Below, in pieces: positions 48,769 to 61,802 of a stretch of 64,000 nt of DNA. The stretch is from Setoptus koraiensis. Taxonomy: Eukaryota > Arthropoda. The DNA lies in NCBI GenBank assembly GCA_048013815.1, contig CM106586.1:16740001-16804000 (forward strand), given 5' to 3'. The notes under the pieces were generated by a model. It saw only the letters and a list, made by a program, of their open reading frames with translations, did no database searches and was not told the origin of the DNA. A program made the translations under genes and the position numbers. How positions within the stretch are numbered: position 1 is the stretch's first letter; every line of letters starts with the position of its first letter.

Positions 48769-49433
48769 CGTCGCTCAGGCGGCCCGAATCCGCTCCAACA
48801 ATGCACTGACAATGTGAAACAATTCCGCAATATCCATTCCGCTGTGCCCAGTGAAACGTATTTCAATTCGTATCATATTTCACTGCGCTGGATACCGCGC
48901 TGGATACTTATGTAACTCGCTGGATACTTGTGTAACTCGCTGGATATTCACGGGATATTCACATGTCACTGGCTGGATATTTTTGTCTGGCTCGCTGGAT
49001 TTGTGAATGCGACTCGCTGGATATTTGTGTGCTGGCCGGCCGAGCACAAACGTTGGCGACAACGCGATTGTTGCCCGTTGCACGCCAGCGACCGCTGCGC
49101 CAGCGTGGAAACTTGCGCAACGCCGGGCAATTACGCATGCCGCGCATGACTTGCCCGACACATCTGGCAAGACCGGCTCCCATTGTCTGATGGTCGCACA
49201 GCCGCTTCGTCGGGCAGCCGCGTCGCCCAATCGCCGGGCAGTGGCGCCGTCGGAATCCGACGGTCGGATGCGTGCCTGGCCGGCGAAGCGGTCGGGCCGG
49301 CAAGCGAGCGAGCGGGTCTCGGAAGTGGCTCATTGGCGACTCGCACTGACGGTGTGCGGCAAGCCCGTCGAGCGGCCAAGTGGCCGCTTGTCGCACGCTA
49401 TAACGGCACACGGCACGCTATAACGGGACACAC

Positions 49434-49672
49434 GGTACAACGGTATTCACGGTATAACGGTATTCACGGTATAACGGTATTCACGGTATAACGGTATTCA
49501 CGGTATAACGGTATTCACGGTACAACGGTATTCACGGTATAACGGTATTCACGGTATAACGGTATTCACGGTATAACGGTATTCACGGTATAACGGTATT
49601 CACGGTATAACGGTATTCACGGTATAACGGTATTCACGGTATAACGGTATTCACGGTATAACGGGATACGCG
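49434..49672. repeat. 17-bp minisatellite, about 14 copies
   Basis: Unit GGTATAACGGTATTCAC, very uniform, with one or two units reading GGTACAAC. Confidence 0.95.
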
Positions 49673-49972
49673 GTGTCAGTGTGCAGCTACTGGCTGACAG
49701 CTAGTAGCTGAAGTGATGCGGTAACGGCGAGCAATGTTGCGCAACGTTGCCCGGCGAGAGCCGCATTGAACGACGCTAAATCGGTTGGGGTGCCAATTGC
49801 AAGTTGCAACTGTTTGCAGTCAGTCCCGTTTGTTTGGCTGCGGCATCGGTCTGGCCAACGAACGGGCCCGTCGGCTCATGAGCGAGCTTGCCGATGATGA
49901 ATGGCGATGCACAAATTACGCAAGCGAGTCTCTTACTCTCTCGTTGGTCGCACTTACTTTTGCTTGGCTTTG

Positions 49973-50011
49973 GCCCTTTGTGGCTCGCAATTTGTGTGAG
50001 CCACAAAGGGC
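49973..50011. repeat. Perfect hairpin, 14-bp stem
   Basis: GCCCTTTGTGGCTC, an 11-nt loop, GAGCCACAAAGGGC. Confidence 0.9.
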
Positions 50012-52500
50012 AGACGAGGCTAGTTAGTTGAATACAGTTATGTAATTGATGAATTGCGCTCCGTTGCAGCGGATGGCAAAAATGGCAGCAGCTAAAATGG
50101 CCACTTAAGACACACAAACGAACGGATAAAAGTCAGTCAGTCAGTGAATACAAATATTCATCAGGCGCCGATAATCGCGCTAATTGTGCCTCTATCCGAA
50201 GTCTGTGCATGGATATGCGCGCATCTACATATCCATATCCATTATATTATCCATATCCATTATATTATCCGCATCCACACACAGACTGCGGTCCATAGAC
50301 AGATATAGACGTAGACATTGGCTGGGCATGAGATATGAGCCCGCTAATGGCCAATACACACTGCCAGTGGCCAATTCGTACCGCTAATGGCCTCGTTAAT
50401 ACACATCATACAATAATGACATGGGGTCGTCCGCCGGCAGCGGCCAGCTACGAGCGGCACTCGCAATCACCGCTGACCAATTGATTTCTGACCGACGATA
50501 TCCAACGGCATCCAGCAGCATCCCCTGATATCTAATAATAGCGCTATAACGGTATATAATGGTAGCAGCGAGCTCACCTTTGTTGTGATTGCCTTTGTGT
50601 GTTGACCCGACCGGCTCGACTTGTTGTGGCAACATTGTTTTGCGCCGTCCGCCGACAGGTGCCGCATCCACAAATGGGCGCAAAACAATGGGCAGCAACA
50701 AGCACGGGTACGCGAGCCACAGGTGAGCGCAAACTGGGCCACACATCTCACACTCTCGAAGGAGAGGGCACTCAGAACTTCTGCGTCACAAGTGCCCACT
50801 CCTTTGAATGCCGCGCCCGCTGTGGGCACCGCTGCCCGCGGTTGTTGGCCACGCAGCCCTGCCGGAGCCGCTCAACCCGGCCCGCCAGTGGTCGTGCCAG
50901 CTCGGCAAATTGGCCGGCCGCGGCCGGCCAATTTGCTCAAGTTGCTCCAGTTGCCCGAGTTGCCCGAGTCGCCCGAGTCGCCCGAGTCGCCGCTGCAGTT
51001 GCTAGTTGGCCCCAGTTAGGCCAACTGCGGTGGCAGTCACTTTGCTGCCGAAGTTACTGTGGCAGCGAGAGTGGATTAGCTGAGGGTGACAGGCGAGACG
51101 AGATGATTAAGTGGAAACTTGGAGCGCATTAGCGAGTGTGCCGCGCAGCCACCGAACGGATAATCGCCAAATTGAATTCCCGTTCCCGCTCTCGAACCGC
51201 CAAACCGCCGAACTGCCGAACCGCCGAACCGCCAAACTGCCGAACCGCCAAACTGCCGATCGCCAACTGCAACCGGCAACCGCGAGGCTGGCCGACGTAA
51301 CGGGTCGCGGGCGCTCATGCGGCGTGTCGCGGGACAGGCAGCGCGCACAAGACAAAGCCGCGGTAATCCGTCACTCTCCACGGCCGAATTGCCCTGGCGG
51401 CCGATTCCACTTGAGCCTGTTGCGCCAATCACGAAACAATGGCCGAAATTTGTCCAATCCGTTCTTGGCCGGCTTGGCGGCGTTGCCGTTGGCGGCTTCC
51501 TGTGCGCATTACACTGTCGTACACTGTATCTCGACCACTTTTGAATCGAGAGTTTTGATTGATAAAGCAGCCGTAATGACGAGCGATTTGCCCGCGACGG
51601 CCCGACCGACCGAACGGCCCGCGACGGCCGTGTACGAACTAACGGCCGTACCAAACGGCCGTCGCTTGGCGCTTCGGTCGGTCGGGCCGGCCGGACTGCG
51701 AGACAGAGACAGAGATGAAGGCAGCGATAGGACAAACAGCGGCACGACAAGCGCACAGATACGGACAGCGAGATTCAAATGTAGATAGAGGCACACAGGT
51801 GAGTGCATGCCGTGATTGAATGGGCATCGGAGTGGCGCCGAGCGACAAGTGCGCACACTGACAATTGCGACGGGCAAGCTCGCCAAGTAGCAGCGACTAC
51901 CGGCTCATACCGGTCGCCTGCCATAATAATAATATAATAACCATAATAATAAACAAATTGCAGTGATATCGCAACATATGCAAATGAGCGGCCACACTAC
52001 GTTGTTGCGTCACTGGCCCCTGCCGGCCAACAGGTAACGGCGGCAAGCCGGACGGCGTAACGGGCCAGATGTGACGGCCGATAACGGAACTGACTCACAA
52101 TATCTGATACTGATATTGTGATAACATAACAACAACATGTGACGCAATAACATGATGTGATATAATACTATCTGACATAATAATATCTGATGTAATAACA
52201 TGCGATATAATATCGTACCGGTACAGTGCATACATCAGATAACATGTGTGATGCAATAACCCGGTGGATGTGCCGCGCTTGAGCGCACAATCAACATGAC
52301 ACAATATTCATGAATATCAATCAATATCATCGCTGCGCTGATAAATATCGGCATGTCGTGCAAATTCACAAACAATGAGCCAACAGTATTCACAAACACA
52401 ATATGGCATCACAATGCACACTGGTCACTGTCCTCTCGCCAGCCGACGTAATGCGTCTGACGTATTACGTCACGTATCATACGTGTGCCAGTGTCATTGT

Positions 52501-52562
52501 GAATATTCATTGTTGGCTGGATATTCATTGTTGGCTGGATATTCATTGTTGGCTGAATATTC
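52501..52562. repeat. 18-bp tandem repeat, 3 copies
   Basis: Unit GGATATTCATTGTTGGCT. Confidence 0.9.
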
Positions 52563-54155
52563 GTGCACATCGCGCGTCGCCATCATATTGCATGTGACAC
52601 ATGAATGATTCATATATCATAAATGAATTCATATATCGCATATGAATCATTCATACGTGAACGTGCTGCTTCAACAGTGTCCATCACAGCGGGTGCAATC
52701 GGTGTGACCCAATCGCGCCACATTCTTATATAACATTGCCATGTTGTGTGTTGGAATATATCGCAAAAATAATAATATCACTGATAATAGTGATAAATAT
52801 CAATGTGTGCCGCTCGATATTCGCGCGTGAATCCGGCCCCCGCGCCACTTGTTTGTCCGCCGACCAGTGGTCACTGACCAGTGGTCACCCGTGGCCGGCG
52901 GATTGGTCGCTTGTGCTGGAGTGGGCGCCCTACATATCGGCATCACGGTGCCAATTAGGGTGCTCGTCCGGACATGGCCAATCAATGTAATTATGATTGT
53001 TGTAATGATTATAATTATATTGCTCTATCGCTGGCAGAAATAGCCAGGCCGGCAAAGAACAGCCCGGCGCTTGTGCTGTGGCGCTCGCTTGCAACCAGCG
53101 GACTGGCATTCACAATTCAATTGAATCACGTCGATGGCATCAGCTGACAAGCTGTGACAAGCCAGCGTTTGTTGTCCCATGTCAACTGTCAACTGTCAAG
53201 CGTCGAGCGCCAATTGTCAATTAGCACAGGTAATTGGCAACAGAAGCCGTGTTGCGCTGGCAACTTTGGGCAACTTTGGGCAGCTTTAGGGCTACTCACT
53301 TAGGTCGACAGCGACCGCCGATCGACACTTGCTCTGGCCGGGTGATGTGGGCGCAATTATAACGGATTGTCTCAATCGTATCGCGTATGAATCGATTGGC
53401 GCTGCCGCCACTGTGACCGTTGCCAATGGCGGCTCGCGGGCCGGCCAACCGACGCCGGTCGCAGCGAGACGAGACTCGGGCGCTCGGGCCGCCTCTGACA
53501 GTCACAGTCTGACTGTCGGAGTCTGACAGCGCTCGCCGGTGAGCCGATAAGCTCTGACAGTCAGCTGGCGGCCTAATTAGAGCGGCCTGTTGATTGGCAA
53601 CGGAGCCGGCTGACGCAGCCGACCGACGCAGCCGATGCAAAGCAGTCAATGTCGGCTTGTTATCGGCTGGCTGTCATTTGTCAGATGTCAGGTGAGAGTG
53701 ATGAAATTAGAGTTGGCGCCAACGCCAATGCTAATCTATCGTGTGTGTGTGTAATTGATTGTCTGGCTGGCTGCTCGGCATGTAATTATGTCTCGAATGT
53801 GATGAATTGAAACGTTTGCGCAAACGAGTCGCGACTCGCGAAAGGCCAGCGAGATTTTGCGAGCTTTTGCGAGCTTTGCGAGCTTTGCGAGCTTTGCGAG
53901 CTTTGGGTGGCGAGATCGCAAGCGATCGATCGCTTGCGAGCGCTCGAAATCGCCCGCTCTCAACCAGCCAGCCAACCGAATATTGAGATAGGCCGAGATT
54001 GAGATAGGTGGCGCCGCGCCGGTTGGCCATGGGTGCCGAGCGGATGACGGCGGTTTGTTGTTGCTGATAGCTGTCGTTGCTAATTGGCGCTTGCCGTTTC
54101 GCGCTCTGTCTGTGGCCGCTCGGCTAGCCGTGTAGCTGTGCAGCGATCGATGTTG

Positions 54156-54248
54156 CGATCTTGGCAAAAGCGATCAGCGCCACCAGCGACAACAACCACA
54201 CCGACAACAGCGATCAGCTGGTGGCGCTGATCGCTCTTGCCAAGATCG
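54156..54248. repeat. 31-bp inverted repeat, one mismatch
   Basis: Arms 54156-54186 and 54218-54248 pair over 31 bp with one mismatch around a 31-nt spacer. The arms contain GCGATCAGCGCCACCAG and its complement. Confidence 0.92.
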
Positions 54249-54670
54249 GCGGCGGCGCTGGCTGTAATGGCGATAATAACGACACAATAATTTGTTCCAA
54301 TTATTATCTACTAACAAGAGATTAGCAGATAGGCTCCGATAGATCATGGCACGATTTATCAGAGCTTAGGATCTGGACGACCACACAATTGGGCTCGCGC
54401 AAGGTCGCCCGTCGTCTATGTCGCCAAGCGCCATCGACCGCCGGCAGCCAACAACCAGCCAACAACCATTAGCCAACCGGCAGCCAACAACCAATCGACT
54501 GTGATCGGTGGGCCGGTGGCCGACCGGTCGGCAGTTCGCTCGGCGGCCGCCAGTGGCCGCCAGCGACCGTCGCCGCACTCACCTGTCGAGCACGGGTGAC
54601 ACCGGGGGCTGCCTTTCGCCCGTCTCCGCACCGCCAGCGCGCCACTGGACACTCGGGCGGCCCGCCTGCG

Positions 54671-54694
54671 CACCGGACGCTCGAGCGTCCGGTG
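54671..54694. repeat. Perfect 24-bp palindrome
   Basis: CACCGGACGCTC followed at once by its complement GAGCGTCCGGTG. Confidence 0.92.
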
Positions 54695-55724
54695 CGGCTT
54701 GCGGTGTGGCGGGCTCGCCGACGGTGTCGCTTCTGGCCAAATATTGACACTGACCGCCTGATTGTCAGCCGACTCGCTTATCCGGCTGCCATCTCGCTGC
54801 CTGCCGACAGGGCCGAGTGTCAACAGGCCGGCATGTCAACAGGGCCGCATGTTAATGCGGCCGTATGTTAATGTGGCCGTATGTTAATATGGCCGTATGT
54901 TAATATCGCGTTGGCTCGGACGATCGGACATTTGGCGAGTCGTCGTCGCTGTCGTCGCTGTTGTCGCTGTCACTGTTGTCGCTGTTGTCGCTGTCACTGT
55001 CGTCGTCGTTGTCGCTGCCGTCGGTTTGTTTGTTCGTGCTCGATGGCGCCGATATTTCGCTCGCAGCCAGCCGGTGAACAGAGCGGCGACGCAACCAGAC
55101 AGGTAAACATGACAAGATAATTGTGTGTGCCTTTGTAATGGCGGCCGCGCTGTTCAACAATCGGCCGCCATTCAACGAGCGGCGCTGCTCAACAGTCGCC
55201 GATTATTGAATAGCGGCCGGCCGGCCGACCGGCCCAGTGCGATATGTCAGAGAGATGTCAGAGAGATGTCAGAGAGATGTCAGATGATGCCAGATGATGC
55301 AATGTGTGCGCTTGTCGGTGTCGCCGGGCCGGCCGCCAGTTCAATTTACAATTTGTGTTAGTTTTGTAGTTTGTTAGTCAGCTCACAACGGCAGCGCCGA
55401 TGGGCGTCGGGCCGCATCAGTGGCGCCACTGTCGCCACCGGGTACCGGGCATCAGCTGGTCGGGCAAGCACCGGCGGTGTCGCTCGCAAATTGTGCACAG
55501 GGCTCACAATGGCGATATGGTATTCGGCTGATCAGCTGATTGTGAGCACGCCAATCTCACAAATTGTGAGCCACAAATTGTGACTCTCAGATTGTGACTC
55601 ACAATTGCGCAACAAGTGACAAAGAATAATAATAATAAAGTATAAAATGGCCAAATATTGAATTAGTCACAATCGCGCCAGCTGACAGCTCTGACAGCGG
55701 GCCGGCTGCTGTTGCGCAACAAGT

Positions 55725-55753
55725 GCACACACACACACACACACACACACACA
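55725..55753. repeat. (CA)n microsatellite
   Basis: About 14 CA units. Confidence 0.95.
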
Positions 55754-56329
55754 ACTTGCACCGGCCGACCAGTCGGTGCGCAAGTTGCGCAACTCGCAAA
55801 TTCACAGTAGTCACTCACTTCTGGCCAGAAGTGAACCTCTTGCGCAAGCTCGCCTGCCCGTAACTCGCCTGTAGCTCGCCTGCCCGTAACTCACCTGTTG
55901 CTCACCTGTGCTCACCTGTAAGTTACAGGCTGTAACACAGGCGAGGTGTGTTGTTGGTTTGTCGCGCAAGTGTCTGTTGTGGCTGTTGCGAGCAACTTTG
56001 TGCAACTACTCTGCTCAACAGAGCTGTCACAAACTGCTGCTGACTTGTTGCCGCCGCTCGCCGGCCGAGGATGCGCTCAAAAATGAGAAGAAAAAATAAT
56101 AATAAATCGACGCGACGTGTGTGTGTGTGTGTCTGGCCACTGTTCAACAGTGACTGTTGTGACTCACAACACTTGTGAGCAAACAGCGAGTTGCGCAATT
56201 GCGCAATTGAATTGCGAGCCGGCCCGAGCGAGCTCGAATGGAGTTGCGGTCGCCAGAGGCTCTTGTGTGGCGTTAATGGGCCGTTTGCTCGCAAGGAACG
56301 CCAGCCATTGTTGCCGCTGTCGTTGTTGC

Positions 56330-56480
56330 TGCTGTCGTCGTTGTTGTCGTTGTTGTCGTTGTTGTCGTTGTTGTCGTTGTTGTCGTTGGTGGCGTTGTTG
56401 TCGTTGTTGTCGTTGTTGTCGTTGGTGGCGTTGTTGTCGTTGTTGTCGCTGTTGTCGCTGTTGTCGCTGTTGTTGGTGGC
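56330..56480. repeat. GTT/GTC simple repeat
   Basis: TTGTTGTCG units. They produce the mirrored low-complexity frames seen on both strands. Confidence 0.9.
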
Positions 56481-57336
56481 GATGTTGTGGCATTCGCGAA
56501 AGAGAGCGCGGCGCGAAGAGCGCACGCCGACGCTCGAATCGCTGGAATTTCGCAATTCGCTCGAATTGTTGGCTTCTCGAACTGGGCCGCTTCTTTCAAG
56601 GCTGCCTGTGCCCGTCTCAAGTGCATTGCGCAACAGCGACACCGACGACGCCAGCGCCGCCAGCAGCGGCAACGCAACAGCAGCACAACAACAACAACAA
56701 CGACAGCAACAGCAGCACAACAACAACAACGACAGCAGCAGCACCAACAACAACAACGACAGCAGCAGCAGCAACAACAACAACAACGACAACAGCAACA
56801 ACAACAAAAACGACAGCAGCAACAACGACAGCAGCAACAACAACAACGCACAATTAACTTGTGTGTCGCTGCTGCTAGATACACAAACGCCACCAGCGAG
56901 ACAATTGGCGTCGAGTGGCGACGCTTCTTCTTTTTTGTCCGACGGCCAGCGTCTCTCACAAGTCACCTGTGAGTGAGTCGCTGGCGCTCAGTTGGCAATT
57001 GGCAGCGCTCGCTGAGCCGGTTCCGCCGTCGTGTGCGAACGCCATTCAATTGGCCCGATCCAATTGTGCAACCGGCTCTGTCATGCCCAACGTGAGAGAG
57101 ATACACTGTGTGATACACTTGTGCCAATTGTGTCCACCGAATTGGCACCGATCGCTTGCGATCGTCGCTCACCGGCTCACTGTCATTGCGGCGGCCGCAC
57201 AACGATTTGTGTGCGGCGCCAGCCAGCCGGCCGCTTCCGGTCTGGTCGGTGTTACGCAACGGCAACAGCAGCAACAACAGCAGCAACAACAACAACAACA
57301 GCAGCAACAACAACTGGCGAGCATCATCAGGCGGCC

Positions 57337-57378
57337 GCTAATGGCGCTGATGCAAGCGCTTGCATCAGCGCCATTAGC
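57337..57378. repeat. Perfect 42-bp palindrome
   Basis: The 21-bp arm 57337-57357 (GCTAATGGCG...TGCAAGC) is followed without spacer by its exact complement 57358-57378. Confidence 0.95.
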
Positions 57379-57781
57379 AGGCTCGGTGCCTTACCGGCTG
57401 CGGGTCGTGATTTGCGATCATGCGTCATGCCGCTCAGCTGATCGGCTCATGGCCGGCTGATGGGCTCACGACCAGCTGATCGGCGTCAGTGGCGATCCGT
57501 CATGGGCGAGCCCTTCTCTTGTGCTGTCACTGTCGCTACTGTCACAACTGTCACAACTGTCACAGCTCACAGCAACAGGTGCCGGCATGCACGCCACGGC
57601 TGTCGGCTGCGCAGCATCACCGACTGCGCCGACGCACCGTCGGCGACAGGGGCCAACAACAACAAACAATAACAGACCGTTGTTGCAATGGCGCGCCAAT
57701 TGTATGATAATTGTGGGCCACTTGTCAGCGATCAGCTGACCAGCTGACCAGCTGACCAGCGCCATTGTGTGCCACTTGTCA

Positions 57782-57813
57782 ACGATCAGCTGACCGGCTG
57801 GTCAGCTGATCGT
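57782..57813. repeat. Perfect hairpin, 14-bp stem, 4-nt loop
   Basis: ACGATCAGCTGACC, loop GGCT, GGTCAGCTGATCGT. Confidence 0.9.
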
Positions 57814-58344
57814 GCTTGTGAGCAGTGATGACCAGCCGAGCTGATTGTGGGCCAGCCAGCCAGCCCGCCAGGGCCAGCGGCGCAAATGAGGACTGACGCA
57901 ATCTTGTCACTGTCATGGCCGTTGCAGCTCGACACGCTCCATCGGATCGGATCGATTCGGCTGTCAGTGGCCGGCGAGATAGCGCTGGCAAGCGAGCCAC
58001 TTGTTGTGTGCGACATGCTGGCCGCTGCCAAAATCGCTTGACAATCTCGGCAGCGGCGCACTGGCCAGCCACTGGCACCATTACGGCCACTGTCACACTG
58101 GCCAAGCGTTTGTGTTACTTTCTTGCCTTTGCGTTGTCGTCTTGCCAGCTTGTTGTCCATTATGGACGCTTCGACGCCTCGTCGTAATGGTCTGACACGG
58201 CAGCAACAACAACAGCAACAACAACGGCGGCAACTAGGCGCCAATTGGGACGCTACCGTGGCATGAGCGCACCGCTGCGATCGGCCGGCGCGAACGCTTT
58301 TCACGCAACCATTCTCTCGGTAATCCTCTCGACGGCTTCTTCTC

Positions 58345-58555
58345 TGGCTTCTCTGGCTTCTTCGGCTTCTTCGGCTTCTTCGGCTTCTTCGGCTTCTTCG
58401 GCTTCTTCGGCTTCTTCGGCTTCTTCGGCTTCTTCGGCTTCTTCGGCTTCTTCGGCTTCTTCGGCTTCTTCGGCTTCTTCGGCTTCTTCGGCTTCTCTGG
58501 CTTCTTCGGCTCCTTCGGCTTCTTCGGCGGCTTCTTCGGTGGCTTCTCTGGCCGG
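58345..58555. repeat. 9-bp tandem array, about 20 copies
   Basis: Unit GGCTTCTTC, slightly degenerate at both ends. It translates as Ser-Ala-Ser repeats on + and Lys-Lys-Pro repeats on -; neither frame has support as a gene. Confidence 0.92.
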
Positions 58556-60223
58556 TGCAGTCGCTCGGCCCGATTCGGCCAGTTGCTCGCCGAGCGGCCG
58601 ACAGCCGAAAACAGGCTACACGGCGCGCAAAGAATGCGCCAAGACTGCGAACGCCAGTCAACTCTTTTTCTCGCCACTGGCCACTTGTTGCCTCGTTGCC
58701 TCGTTTCTCGTCTGGCGCCACAATGGCCAGCATCTAGTCACTGGAGCGCGGCTTGCGCCGGCTAACGGACCGCTGTTAGCCCGCGAACACAATCCACAAT
58801 GGAGGTGACACACTACTCACCTGTCGTGGCCGCTGTTGTTGCTGTTGTTGCCGTTGTTGCCGTTGTTGCTGTTGTTGCCGATGTTGCCGTCGTTGCTGGC
58901 GCTGCCGCCGTTGTGTCGGGCACGGTCATTGTCGTGCCACAGTTTGAGTGATTGGCGGCGTTGTGTTCGTTTCGTCGCGCTTCGCTTCGATGGCCCGATG
59001 AACTTGATTGCAGCCCGTCCTGCGCAGCCCCCAATATTGCGGCCACTTCTCCGGCCGCCTGTGCCGCTCTCAGCGGGCCGGCAAGGGCGCGCACAGCGAC
59101 CCACAAGCCGGCGAGACTCGCAAGCTGGCGAGACGCTCGAAGGGCGAACAAAGGGCAGTGGGCACTCGGCTTCGAACGGCGAGGCGAGCCGCGAACAGTG
59201 AGACGAGCTTCGAATCGAGAATCGAGGGCCGCGAATCGAGAGCCGACAAGCGACAAGTGAAAAGCCGACCGAAACAGTTGGACACATCATAAAAAAGTGA
59301 GTCACACTCGCGCCGTTCATTAGCGTTGCGAGACAAACGAGTGGCGCCGCTCAATTCGATTAGCGCAACTGTTGCGCAACAAGTGCCGTCGCTCGACGCC
59401 GGCCGCCCACACCGGCGCTGTGCAAACGCTCGAGTCGCGCTCTTCGAACCCGCCGAGCCGCTCGAACGTCCCAAATATCGCTCAACTCAATTTGCCTTCG
59501 GACGCCGCCAGCCCTCTGAGCCAGCTATCGAAGCGCTCGAGTCGAGCGGCCCAAGCAATGTCAGCGGGCGCGTTTCCGGTGCTGGCCACTCTCGTTTGGC
59601 GGCCACAATGGCCGCTGCTCCGACTGGCAACAACAAACAGGCCAGCGGCTACCCAATGAGCCCACGCTCCAGTCTCGCCTGCCCTCCAAAGCTGCCAATT
59701 GCGCACTCTGAATTTCGATTGTCCGCGCTCCGAATTTCGATTGTCCGCGCTCCGAATTTCGAATTTCAAAATTCGAACGCCCGGACTGGCGGTTTCGATT
59801 GTCCGTTGTCCGTTCGGCGCCCGGCCAACAGTGTCCAAATAGCGACAACGATGCCACCGCTCAACATGTCCGATCATCGTGATTCAATTGCGATGCCCAG
59901 TACCATTGTGCATCGCAATTGAACGGCCATGATTGTGCCAACGCTGTCCCTTGTTCGCCCTTTATCTTGCTGCCGCGCAAGGTGCGACCTGTGCGCAACT
60001 TGCATCAGTGTGCGGCCCGCTGCCGCTGTGCCGCTCGCCCGGTGCGCACACACCGATTGGGCGTTTATTGACACAAGTGAGTTTTTATAATGATTGTCAG
60101 CAGTTGGACATTGTTCGGCCGAACCGAGGCTCCATTCGACAGGTTGCACAGCGCGCAGTGCTCTGAGCGCAGTGCGCTAGTTGGGGCGCAGCACACCACG
60201 CGGTGCGCGGCACAGGTGAGGAG

Positions 60224-60335
60224 TGAGCGCCGGTCAGTGAGAAGCGAGCGCCGGTCAGTGAGAAGCGAGCGCCGGTCAGTGAGAAGCGAGCGCCGGTCAG
60301 TGGGAAGTGAGCGGCGATCAGCGAGAATTAAGCGT
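60224..60335. repeat. 21-bp tandem repeat, about 5 copies
   Basis: The unit contains GAGCGCCGGTCAGTGAGAAG. Confidence 0.9.
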
Positions 60336-60929
60336 TGGCGAGTGCGAACAAGACAGGTGAGTTCGAGTGGCCAAGATTGGGCTCAATTGAGCGATCAAGC
60401 ACGCACACTGCGTTCACTGTGTGCGCCTTTGTCTGCTGACCGGAAGTGGATCAAGCGGCGCACAAAGGCGCAAGCGGCTGTGCTGTAACTGGCGACTTGT
60501 AACTTGCAACTTGTGGGCCGGCTCATCGGTGCGATGTTGTTGGTCACTATGGCAACCATGATGATACACGCCAGGTATGCCACTGCAAACAACGAGCCGA
60601 GCAAGCAAATTGCGAGCAACCAAATTGTGCGTGTGTGCTCAATGGCGGATTCGGTTGCATGGGAGCATAGAGGGCGCAATTGGCGAACAGGCAATGAGCT
60701 GGCCCGCGAACACAATCAGCGAATAGAAGCCCGGCTGACAAGAGATGAATCGAAACGGAACAGATCAAAAAGCGGTCGGCAATTGCGTGCCGGCGTCATT
60801 AGCCGCTCGCATTCCTATGGCCTGTGTGCGGCACGACACGGCATACGGCATGCATACAATGGCGGCCAGATATCGCAACAAGTGCCGTCGTAATGGATCT
60901 ACGTTGTTGCGCCATTGTGCCCGCTTGCG

Positions 60930-61070
60930 AATCGTCGGCAGTGATTCGTCGGCAGTGATTCGCCGGCAGTGATTCGCCGGCAGTGATTCGTTTATGGCGG
61001 TTCGCTTGCATTGGTTCGCGGGCATTGGTTCGCGAGCAGCGGTTCGCGGGCAGCGGTTCGCCGGCGGTGA
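60930..61070. repeat. 14-bp tandem repeat, degenerate
   Basis: Unit GATTCGCCGGCAGT, changing to GGTTCGCGGGCAGC toward the end. Confidence 0.85.
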
Positions 61071-61710
61071 TTGTGCAAGGCGCCGCCAGAAGGACGGCCC
61101 AGCGCCGGCACACAATGGCCGCCATCGAGTGCGCTCGCAAGCGGCGCGAGACGCTGCCACAGGTTGCGAGCCACCGACGCTTCGAACTGCTTGCTGCGTT
61201 CGAATCGATGCGCGCTTCGAACCGATGCGCCCGTTCGAAGCGAGCCGGCCGTTCGAAGCGAACGCTCGATTCGAGCCGGCATGCCGAAGCGGCCGCACTG
61301 GCCGCACTTGTCGGCCTGGCCGAACTGGAGTTTGGCCACTACGCGCCCGCTACTCGGGCCCATTGTTGCATGTTGTGCGTCGTTGTGACGAGCGCCGTCC
61401 AAAATGCAACAGGCCGGCAATTGTGCCTTGCCGGCGTGCTCTGCAAACAGCAACAAGTGGCCAATCAATCAGCGACCACACGTGAGCTCATTATCGGCCC
61501 ATTGCTCGAGTGTTGCATTCTGCCGCTCGCCGCTCGCAGCAACAACCGACCGGCAACAACCGACAGGCAACAACCGACCGGCAACAACCGACAGGTAACA
61601 GGTAACGGGCGACGGGCGGCTCCCGTTTGCGCAACCGTATGTTTATGTTGTGTTTTCTTTTGTCCGAATTCTTTTTCTCTTCCTCTCTCTCCGCCAGGCT
61701 TCGGCCCCCT

Positions 61711-61802
61711 CTGCGTCGTTTGCATCCTCTGCGTCGTTTGCATTCTCTGCATCGTTTGCATCCTCTGCGTCGTTTGCATCCTCTGCGTCGTTTGCATCCT
61801 CT
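61711..61802. repeat. 18-bp tandem repeat, about 5 copies
   Basis: Unit GCGTCGTTTGCATCCTCT. Confidence 0.92.

Noticed and set aside
49434-49672. CRISPR-like array
   Set aside because: Units are contiguous with no unique spacers; it is a minisatellite in a eukaryotic genome.
55923-56966. 347-codon - strand frame
   Set aside because: Mostly Leu/Ser/Asn-Asp runs from the GTT/GTC and CAA/CAG repeats, mirrored by long frames on the + strand; no domain.
57786-58733. 315-codon - strand Arg/Ser frame
   Set aside because: Produced by the 9-bp tandem array.
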